A DNA stretch of 64,000 nucleotides from Nemertoderma westbladi. Its lineage: Eukaryota > Xenacoelomorpha > Nemertodermatida > Nemertodermatidae. The position numbers and the translations under genes are program-made. Shown in pieces: positions 54,816 to 64,000 of the stretch; position 1 is the stretch's first letter; each line of letters opens with the position of its first letter. The DNA is taken from positions 35,027 to 99,026 of the forward strand of contig JAUCBJ010002074.1 in assembly GCA_032718475.1 (NCBI GenBank), given 5' to 3'. Under the pieces are notes generated by a model. It did not search any database, was not told the origin of the DNA, and saw only the letters and a program-made list of their open reading frames with translations.

Positions 54816-57800
54816 GTCCCAGCGCAATCCCTCCGCCCGTTTTGGAGGAGTTACAACACAAGTCCCAGCGCAATCCCTCCGCCCGTTTTGGAGGAGTTAC
54901 AACACAAGTCCCAGCGCAATCCCTCCGCCCGAGTTACAACACAAGTACCAGCGCAATCCCTCCGCCCTAGTTACAACACAAGTCCCAGCGCAATCCCTCC
55001 GCCCGTTTTGGAGGAGTTACAACACAAGTCCCAGCGCAATCCCTCCGCCCGTTTTGGAGGAGTTACAACACAAGTCCCAGCGCAATCCCTCCGCCCGTTT
55101 TGGAGGAGTTACAACACAAGTCCCAGCGCAATCCCTCCGCCCGTTTTGGAGGAGTTACAACACAAGTCCCAGCGCAATCCCTCCGCCCTAGTTACAACAC
55201 AAGTCCCAGCGCAATCCCTCCGCCCGTTTTGGAGGAGTTACAACACAAGTCCCAGCGCAATCCCTCCGCCCGTTTTGGAGGAGTTACAACACAAGTCCCA
55301 GCGCAATCCCTCCGCCCGTTTTGGAGGAGTTACAACACAAGTCCCAGCGCAATCCCTCCGCCCGCCCGTTTTGGAGGAGTTACAACACAAGTACCAGCGC
55401 AATCCCTCCGCCCGTTTTGGAGGAGTTACAACACAAGTCCCAGCGCAATCCCTCCGCCCGTTTTGGAGGAGTTACAACACAAGTCCCAGCGCAATCCCTC
55501 CGCCCGTTTTGGAGGAGTTACAACACAAGTCCCAGCGCAATCCCTCCGCCCGTTTTGGAGGAGTTACAACACAAGTCCCAGCGCAATCCCTCCGCCCGTT
55601 TTGGAGGAGTTACAACACAAGTCCCAGCGCAATCCCTCCGCCCGTTTTGGAGGAGTTACAACACAAGTCCCAGCGCAATCCCTCCGCCCGTTTTGGAGGA
55701 GTTACAACACAAGTACCAGCGCAATCCCTCCGCCCGTTTTGGAGGAGTTACAACACAAGTCCCAGCGCAATCCCTCCGCCCGTTTTGGAGGAGTTACAAC
55801 ACAAGTCCCAGCGCAATCCCTCCGCCCGTTTTGGAGGAGTTACAACACAAGTACCAGCGCAATCCCTCCGCCCGTTTTGGAGGAGTTACAACACAAGTCC
55901 CAGCGCAATCCCTCCGCCCGTTTTGGAGGAGTTACAACACAAGTCCCAGCGCAATCCCTCCGCCCTGAGTTACAACACAAGTCCCAGCGCAATCCCTCCG
56001 CCCGTAGTTACAACACAAGTCCCAGCGCAATCCCTCCGCCCGTTTTGGAGGAGTTACAACACAAGTCCCAGCGCAATCCCTCCGCCCGTTTTGGAGGAGT
56101 TACAACACAAGTCCCAGCGCAATCCCTCCGCCCGTTTTGGAGGAGTTACAACACAAGTCCCAGCGCAATCCCTCCGCCCGCCCGTTTTGGAGGAGTTACA
56201 ACACAAGTACCAGCGCAATCCCTCCGCCCGTTTTGGAGGAGTTACAACACAAGTCCCAGCGCAATCCCTCCGCCCGTTTTGGAGGAGTTACAACACAAGT
56301 CCCAGCGCAATCCCTCCGCCCGTTTTGGAGGAGTTACAACACAAGTCCCAGCGCAATCCCTCCGCCCGTTTTGGAGGAGTTACAACACAAGTCCCAGCGC
56401 AATCCCTCCGCCCGTTTTGGAGGAGTTACAACACAAGTCCCAGCGCAATCCCTCCGCCCGTTTTGGAGGAGTTACAACACAAGTCCCAGCGCAATCCCTC
56501 CGCCCGTTTTGGAGGAGTTACAACACAAGTCCCAGCGCAATCCCTCCGCCCGTTTTGGAGGGTTACAACACAAGTCCCAGCGCAATCCCTCCGCCCGTTT
56601 TGGAGGAGTTACAACACAAGTCCCAGCGCAATCCCTCCGCCCGTTTTGGAGGAGTTACAACACAAGTCCCAGCGCAATCCCTCCGCCCGTTTTGGAGGAG
56701 TTACAACACAAGTCCCAGCGCAATCCCTCCGCCCGTTTTGGAGGAGTTACAACACAAGTCCCAGCGCAATCCCTCCGCCCGTTTTGGAGGAGTTACAACA
56801 CAAGTCCCAGCGCAATCCCTCCGCCCGTTTTGGAGGAGTTACAACACAAGTCCCAGCGCAATCCCTCCGCCCGTTTTGGAGGAGTTACAACACAAGTCCC
56901 AGCGCAATCCCTCCGCCCGTTTTGGAGGAGTTACAACACAAGTCCCAGCGCAATCCCTCCGCCCGTTTTGGAGGAGTTACAACACAAGTCCCAGCGCAAT
57001 CCCTCCGCCCGTTTTGGAGGAGTTACAACACAAGTCCCAGCGCAATCCCTCCGCCCGTTTTGGAGGAGTTACAACACAAGTCCCAGCGCAATCCCTCCGC
57101 CCGTTTTGGAGGAGTTACAACACAAGTCCCAGCGCAATCCCTCCGCCCGTTTTGGAGGAGTTACAACACAAGTACCAGCGCAATCCCTCCGCCCGTTTTG
57201 GAGGAGTTACAACACAAGTCCCAGCGCAATCCCTCCGCCCGTTTTGGAGGAGTTACAACACAAGTCCCAGCGCAATCCCTCCGCCCGTTTTGGAGGAGTT
57301 ACAACACAAGTCCCAGCGCAATCCCTCCGCCCGTTTTGGAGGAGTTACAACACAAGTCCCAGCGCAATCCCTCCGCCCGTTTTGGAGGAGTTACAACACA
57401 AGTCCCAGCGCAATCCCTCCGCCCGTTTTGGAGGAGTTACAACACAAGTCCCAGCGCAATCCCTCCGCCCGTTTTGGAGGAGTTACAACACAAGTCCCAG
57501 CGCAATCCCTCCGCCCGTTTTGGAGGAGTTACAACACAAGTCCCAGCGCAATCCCTCCGCCCGTTTTGGAGGAGTTACAACACAAGTCCCAGCGCAATCC
57601 CTCCGCCCGTTTTGGAGGAGTTACAACACAAGTCCCAGCGCAATCCCTCCGCCCGTTTTGGAGGAGTTACAACACAAGTCCCAGCGCAATCCCTCCGCCC
57701 GTTTTGGAGGAGTTACAACACAAGTCCCAGCGCAATCCCTCCGCCCGTTTTGGAGGAGTTACAACACAAGTCCCAGCGCAATCCCTCCGCCCGTTTTGGA

Positions 57801-60800
57801 GGAGTTACAACACAAGTCCCAGCGCAATCCCTCCGCCCGTTTTGGAGGAGTTACAACACAAGTCCCAGCGCAATCCCTCCGCCCGTTTTGGAGGAGTTAC
57901 AACACAAGTCCCAGCGCAATCCCTCCGCCCGTTTTGGAGGAGTTACAACACAAGTCCCAGCGCAATCCCTCCGCCCGTTTTGGAGGAGTTACAACACAAG
58001 TCCCAGCGCAATCCCTCCGCCCGTTTTGGAGGAGTTACAACACAAGTCCCAGCGCAATCCCTCCGCCCGTTTTGGAGGAGTTACAACACAAGTCCCAGCG
58101 CAATCCCTCCGCCCGTTTTGGAGGAGTTACAACACAAGTCCCAGCGCAATCCCTCCGCCCGTTTTGGAGGAGTTACAACACAAGTCCCAGCGCAATCCCT
58201 CCGCCCGTTTTGGAGGAGTTACAACACAAGTCCCAGCGCAATCCCTCCGCCCGTTTTGGAGGAGTTACAACACAAGTCCCAGCGCAATCCCTCCGCCCGT
58301 TTTGGAGGAGTTACAACACAAGTCCCAGCGCAATCCCTCCGCCCGTTTTGGAGGAGTTACAACACAAGTCCCAGCGCAATCCCTCCGCCCGTTTTGGAGG
58401 AGTTACAACACAAGTCCCAGCGCAATCCCTCCGCCCGTTTTGGAGGAGTTACAACACAAGTCCCAGCGCAATCCCTCCGCCCGTTTTGGAGGAGTTACAA
58501 CACAAGTCCCAGCGCAATCCCTCCGCCCGTTTTGGAGGAGTTACAACACAAGTCCCAGCGCAATCCCTCCGCCCGTTTTGGAGGAGTTACAACACAAGTC
58601 CCAGCGCAATCCCTCCGCCCGTTTTGGAGGAGTTACAACACAAGTCCCAGCGCAATCCCTCCGCCCGTTTTGGAGGAGTTACAACACAAGTCCCAGCGCA
58701 ATCCCTCCGCCCGTTTTGGAGGAGTTACAACACAAGTCCCAGCGCAATCCCTCCGCCCGTTTTGGAGGAGTTACAACACAAGTCCCAGCGCAATCCCTCC
58801 GCCCGTTTTGGAGGAGTTACAACACAAGTCCCAGCGCAATCCCTCCGCCCGTTTTGGAGGAGTTACAACACAAGTCCCAGCGCAATCCCTCCGCCCGTTT
58901 TGGAGGAGTTACAACACAAGTCCCAGCGCAATCCCTCCGCCCGTTTTGGAGGAGTTACAACACAAGTCCCAGCGCAATCCCTCCGCCCGTTTTGGAGGAG
59001 TTACAACACAAGTCCCAGCGCAATCCCTCCGCCCGTTTTGGAGGAGTTACAACACAAGTCCCAGCGCAATCCCTCCGCCCGTTTTGGAGGAGTTACAACA
59101 CAAGTCCCAGCGCAATCCCTCCGCCCGTTTTGGAGGAGTTACAACACAAGTCCCAGCGCAATCCCTCCGCCCGTTTTGGAGGAGTTACAACACAAGTCCC
59201 AGCGCAATCCCTCCGCCCGTTTTGGAGGAGTTACAACACAAGTCCCAGCGCAATCCCTCCGCCCGTTTTGGAGGAGTTACAACACAAGTCCCAGCGCAAT
59301 CCCTCCGCCCGTTTTGGAGGAGTTACAACACAAGTCCCAGCGCAATCCCTCCGCCCGTTTTGGAGGAGTTACAACACAAGTCCCAGCGCAATCCCTCCGC
59401 CCGTTTTGGAGGAGTTACAACACAAGTCCCAGCGCAATCCCTCCGCCCGTTTTGGAGGAGTTACAACACAAGTCCCAGCGCAATCCCTCCGCCCGTTTTG
59501 GAGGAGTTACAACACAAGTCCCAGCGCAATCCCTCCGCCCGTTTTGGAGGAGTTACAACACAAGTCCCAGCGCAATCCCTCCGCCCGTTTTGGAGGAGTT
59601 ACAACACAAGTCCCAGCGCAATCCCTCCGCCCGTTTTGGAGGAGTTACAACACAAGTCCCAGCGCAATCCCTCCGCCCGTTTTGGAGGAGTTACAACACA
59701 AGTCCCAGCGCAATCCCTCCGCCCGTTTTGGAGGAGTTACAACACAAGTCCCAGCGCAATCCCTCCGCCCGTTTTGGAGGAGTTACAACACAAGTCCCAG
59801 CGCAATCCCTCCGCCCGTTTTGGAGGAGTTACAACACAAGTCCCAGCGCAATCCCTCCGCCCGTTTTGGAGGAGTTACAACACAAGTCCCAGCGCAATCC
59901 CTCCGCCCGTTTTGGAGGAGTTACAACACAAGTCCCAGCGCAATCCCTCCGCCCGTTTTGGAGGAGTTACAACACAAGTCCCAGCGCAATCCCTCCGCCC
60001 GTTTTGGAGGAGTTACAACACAAGTCCCAGCGCAATCCCTCCGCCCGTTTTGGAGGAGTTACAACACAAGTCCCAGCGCAATCCCTCCGCCCGTTTTGGA
60101 GGAGTTACAACACAAGTCCCAGCGCAATCCCTCCGCCCGTTTTGGAGGAGTTACAACACAAGTACCAGCGCAATCCCTCCGCCCGTTTTGGAGGAGTTAC
60201 AACACAAGTCCCAGCGCAATCCCTCCGCCCGTTTTGGAGGAGTTACAACACAAGTCCCAGCGCAATCCCTCCGCCGGTTTTGGAGGAGTTACAACACAAG
60301 TCCCAGCGCAATCCCTCCGCCCGTTTTGGAGGAGTTACAACACAAGTCCCAGCGCAATCCCTCCGCCCGTTTTGGAGGAGTTACAACACAAGTCCCAGCG
60401 CAATCCCTCCGCCCGTTTTGGAGGAGTTACAACACAAGTCCCAGCGCAATCCCTCCGACGGTTTTGGAGGAGTTACAACACAAGTCCCAGCGCAATCCCT
60501 CCGCCCGTTTTGGAGGAGTTACAACACAAGTCCCAGCGCAATCCCTCCGCCCGTTTTGGAGGAGCTACAACACAAGTCCCAGCGCAATCCCTCCGCCCGT
60601 TTTGGAGGAGTTACAACACAAGTCCCAGCGCAATCCCTCCGCCCGTTTTGGAGGAGCTACAACACAAGTCCCAGCGCAATCCCTCCGCCCGTTTTGGAGG
60701 AGTTACAACACAAGTCCCAGCGCAATCCCTCCGCCCGTTTTGGAGGAGTTACAACACAAGTCCCAGCGCAATCCCTCCGCCCGTTTTGGAGGAGTTACAA

Positions 60801-63134
60801 CACAAGTCCCAGCGCAATCCCTCCGCCCGTTTTGGAGGAGCTACAACACAAGTCCCAGCGCAATCCCTCCGCCCGTTTTGGAGGAGTTACAACACAAGTA
60901 CCAGCGCAATCCCTCCGACGGTTTTGGAGGAGTTACAACACAAGTCCCAGCGCAATCCCTCCGACGGTTTTGGAGGAGTTACAACACAAGTCCCAGCGCA
61001 ATCCCTCCGCCCGTTTTGGAGGAGTTACAACACAAGTCCCAGCGCAATCCCTCCGCCCGTTTTGGAGGAGCTACAACACAAGTCCCAGCGCAATCCCTCC
61101 GCCCGTTTTGGAGGAGCTACAACACAAGTCCCAGCGCAATCCCTCCGACGGTTTTGGAGGAGTTACAACACAAGTCCCAGCGCAATCCCTCCGCCCGTTT
61201 TGGAGGAGTTACAACACAAGTCCCAGCGCAATCCCTCCGACGGTTTTGGAGGAGTTACAACACAAGTCCCAGCTCAATCCCTCCGACGGTTTTGGAGGAG
61301 TTACAACACAAGTACCAGCGCAATCCCTCCGCCCGTTTTGGAGGAGTTACAACACAAGTCCCAGCGCAATCCCTCCGCCCATTTTGGAGGAGTTACAACA
61401 CAAGTCCCAGCGCAATCCCTCCGACGGTTTTGGAGGAGTTACAACACAAGTACCAGCGCAATCCCTCCGCCCGTTTTGGAGGAGTTACAACACAAGTCCC
61501 AGCGCAATCCCTCCGCCCGTTTTGGAGGAGCTACAACACAAGTCCCAGCGCAATCCCTCCGCCCGTTTTGGAGGAGCTACAACACAAGTCCCAGCGCAAT
61601 CCCTCCGACGGTTTTGGAGGAGTTACAACACAAGTCCCAGCGCAATCCCTCCGCCCGTTTTGGAGGAGTTACAACACAAGTCCCAGCGCAATCCCTCCGC
61701 CCGTTTTGGAGGAGTTACAACACAAGTACCAGCGCAATCCCTCCGACGGTTTTGGAGGAGTTACAACACAAGTCCCAGCGCAATCCCTCCGCCGGTTTTG
61801 GAGGAGTTACAACACAAGTCCCAGCGCAATCCCTCCGACGGTTTTGGAGGAGTTACAACACAAGTCCCAGCGCAATCCCTCCGCCCGTTTTGGAGGAGTT
61901 ACAACACAAGTCCCAGCGCAATCCCTCCGCCCTAGTTACAACACAAGTCCCAGCGCAATCCCTCCGACGGTTTTGGAGGAGTTACAACACAAGTCCCAGC
62001 GCAATCCCTCCGCCCGTTTTGGAGGAGTTACAACACAAGTCCCAGCGCAATCCCTCCGCCGGTTTTGGAGGAGTTACAACACAAGTCCCAGCGCAATCCC
62101 TCCGACGGTTTTGGAGGAGTTACAACACAAGTCCCAGCGCAATCCCTCCGCCCGTTTTGGAGGAGTTACAACACAAGTCCCAGCGCAATCCCTCCGCCCT
62201 AGTTACAACACAAGTCCCAGCGCAATCCCTCCGACGGTTTTGGAGGAGTTACAACACAAGTACCAGCGCAATCCCTCCGCCCGTTTTGGAGGAGTTACAA
62301 CACAAGTCCCAGCGCAATCCCTCCGCCCGTTTTGGAGGAGCTACAACACAAGTCCCAGCGCAATCCCTCCGCCCGTTTTGGAGGAGCTACAACACAAGTC
62401 CCAGCGCAATCCCTCCGACGGTTTTGGAGGAGTTACAACACAAGTCCCAGCGCAATCCCTCCGACGGTTTTGGAGGAGTTACAACACAAGTCCCAGCGCA
62501 ATCCCTCCGCCCGTTTTGGAGGAGTTACAACACAAGTCCCAGCGCAATCCCTCCGACGGTTTTGGAGGAGTTACAACACAAGTACCAGCGCAATCCCTCC
62601 GCCCGTTTTGGAGGAGTTACAACACAAGTCCCAGCGCAATCCCTCCGCCCGTTTTGGAGGAGTTACAACACAAGTCCCAGCGCAATCCCTCCGCCCGTTT
62701 TGGAGGAGTTACAACACAAGTCCCAGCGCAATCCCTCCGCCCGTTTTGGAGGAGTTACAACACAAGTCCCAGCGCAATCCCTCCGCCCGTTTTGGAGGAG
62801 TTACAACACAAGTCCCAGCGCAATCCCTCCGCCCGTTTTGGAGGAGTTACAACACAAGTCCCAGCGCAATCCCTCCGCCCGTTTTGGAGGAGTTACAACA
62901 CAAGTCCCAGCGCAATCCCTCCGCCCGTTTTGGAGGAGTTACAACACAAGTCCCAGCGCAATCCCTCCGCCCGTTTTGGAGGAGTTACAACACAAGTCCC
63001 AGCGCAATCCCTCCGCCCGTTTTGGAGGAGTTACAACACAAGTCCCAGCGCAATCCCTCCGACCCGTTTTGGAGGAGCTACAACACAAGTCCCAGCGCAA
63101 TCCCTCCGCCCGTTTTGGAGGAGTTACAACACAA
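54816..63134. repeat. 46-bp GC-rich minisatellite, about 180 copies
   Basis: The unit contains gttttggaggagttacaaca and gtcccagcgcaatccctccg. Since 46 is one more than a multiple of three and the unit lacks stops in all three plus frames, all three stay open for thousands of bases. Shortened units lacking the gttttggagg part occur at both ends (54925, 54965, 55190, 55967, 56005, 61932, 62198), and units with an extra cccg at 55360 and 56178. Variants ccgacgg, ggagct and gtacc are concentrated at 60.3-62.6 kb; the centre (56.6-60.1 kb) is nearly uniform. It fills 95% of the dynein intron between exons 1 and 2. Confidence 0.98.
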
Positions 63135-63290
63135 CAGAGAGATAATTTGACTTTTATAGGTATATAGATATATAAAGGTAAGACCAAGTAAGACTAATTA
63201 TTTATTAAGATTATATTTATTTTACAAACTGTTGTTGAATGATATCTCTTTCCTTTACCCGGAACTGTAATGACGTATGCAATGTTTTAC
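63135..63290. other. short intron flank with the exon 1 donor
   Basis: AT-rich. It carries the donor gtaaaacatt (minus strand from 63290) directly after the CAG that ends exon 1. Confidence 0.7.
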
Positions 63291-63522
63291 CTGAGCGAGA
63301 ATAGGCTTATCTAAATCAATCTTCTCTCCTTCTTTACTGATTACAGACAGCATTTTATCATATTCTTTTTCGTGGAAGCCAACATTGTACACGTTATCAA
63401 AGATGGACGGGAGATGTGGCTTTATGGAGTGCGAGTCTGAAGCTTGTCCCAAAATCTCCAACAGGGCGGGATCAGATACAAAGAAAAACCTTGGAAATAG
63501 CAATCTCTTTTTCTCTAAATAT
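63291..63522 (-). CDS. DNAH5/8-like: axonemal dynein heavy chain, exon 1 seen (linker, DHC_N2)
   Basis: 232 bp: one base completing a codon split with an exon outside the window, then 77 codons. Acceptor tatcaacag|A, donor CAG|gtaaaa. It encodes [52 protein letters not shown] and [11 protein letters not shown]. The [18 protein letters not shown] segment is the hallmark of the dynein linker. The outer-arm gamma-type heavy chains (DNAH5, DNAH8) are the nearest I recall, on the basis of GQASDSH and the spacing to the next exon. Earlier exons must lie beyond 64000. Confidence 0.96.
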
Positions 63523-64000
63523 CTGTTGATAGAAATAAAATTAAGAATTTAAACAGATATATAATAAATTTGCACACACTATCCCGTAGTCTATACCAGC
63601 CATGGCCCCACACAGAGTCTATACCAGCCATGGCCCCACACAGAGTCTATACCAGCCATGGCCCCACACAGAGTCTATACCAGCCATGGCCCCACACAGA
63701 CAAGATGTCACATATGGGCTTCCTTTGTGATATTTAATGTTAACATAACTCAATCCTCTGCGATTTCATTGGCACATCAATATTTGAATAATAACAATGA
63801 CTTCTAGAACATAGCATTTATTCGGGAGATGAAGCGCGGAAGTGGTGTTATTTTTTTTTAATTGATAATTTTTTATTATTTTTTTAATTTTTAATACTTT
63901 CCCAGTCATACCCTAAGGCCTAAGGCCTACGGCCCATGGGTTATATCCTGAACCGCTGGTAAAATAACCGGGAAAATAACTCAAAACAACTGTAGGGTAA
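63523..64000. other. intron upstream of exon 1
   Basis: AT-rich sequence with the small repeat at 63588-63699 and a poly-T/poly-A-rich stretch near 63850-63895. The palindrome-like aaggcctaaggcctacgg lies near 63915. No exon found. Confidence 0.5.
63588..63699. repeat. 28-bp tandem repeat, four copies
   Basis: Four identical copies of a unit containing agtctataccagccatggcc followed by ccacacag. Unrelated in sequence to the 28-bp array at 22.7 kb. A small array in the intron upstream of exon 1. Confidence 0.9.

Noticed and set aside
54642-63167. Giant open frame of 2,841 codons (and overlapping frames of similar size)
   Set aside because: It is a by-product of a stop-free 46-bp satellite unit; all three frames are open and no non-repeat domain is attached.

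Overview
This is nuclear DNA of a multicellular animal, probably an invertebrate. Spliced exons of an axonemal dynein heavy chain sit in a region dominated by long minisatellite arrays and retrotransposons; no species can be named from the sequence. Tandem arrays alone cover about 33 kb, roughly half of the window.

The backbone gene lies on the minus strand. Seven exons (63522-63291, 54502-54287, 43564-43245, 36562-36384, 32876-32689, 22584-22390, 17730-17641) have GT/AG borders and matching phases, and together give 473 uninterrupted residues of a dynein heavy chain of the DNAH5/DNAH8 type. They run from the end of the linker (DHC_N2) through the AAA1 Walker A, Walker B and sensor-1 regions. 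The exons total 1,420 bp spread over 45.9 kb. Exons before 63522 and after 17641 lie outside the window; none could be found between 1 and 17640, so the next intron is at least 17.6 kb.

Every complete intron contains at least one tandem array. From right to left: a 46-bp array (54.8-63.1 kb); a 27-bp array (43.9-50.1 kb) plus a decayed LINE (50.1-53.5 kb); a 49-bp array (36.5-42.2 kb) plus a LINE remnant; a 61-bp array (34.3-35.3 kb) plus LINE remnants; a 28-bp array filling 98% of its intron (22.7-32.6 kb); and a composite 30/14-bp array fused to a 54-bp array (19.3-21.8 kb) inside LINE debris. The 49-bp array is the most striking. Its unit is built from the last bases of the intron plus the first about 32 bases of the adjacent P-loop exon, so more than 100 copies of the 3' splice site lie in series upstream of the real one.

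The left 17 kb is a nest of mobile DNA inside the same gene. A LINE (ORF1 at 311-1176, ORF2 at 1177-1298 and 13821-16592) is split by a 12.5-kb LTR element (1299-13820) of BEL/Pao type. The element has 1,238-bp LTRs differing at one noticed base and a 5-bp target duplication, so it is young. It carries one 1,686-codon ORF with gag, zinc knuckles and aspartic protease, but reverse transcriptase, most of RNase H and the integrase core are missing, which suggests a non-autonomous element. The two related LINE copies (near 1-16.6 kb and 50.1-53.5 kb) both have ORF1 and ORF2 in one frame separated by a single TGA.
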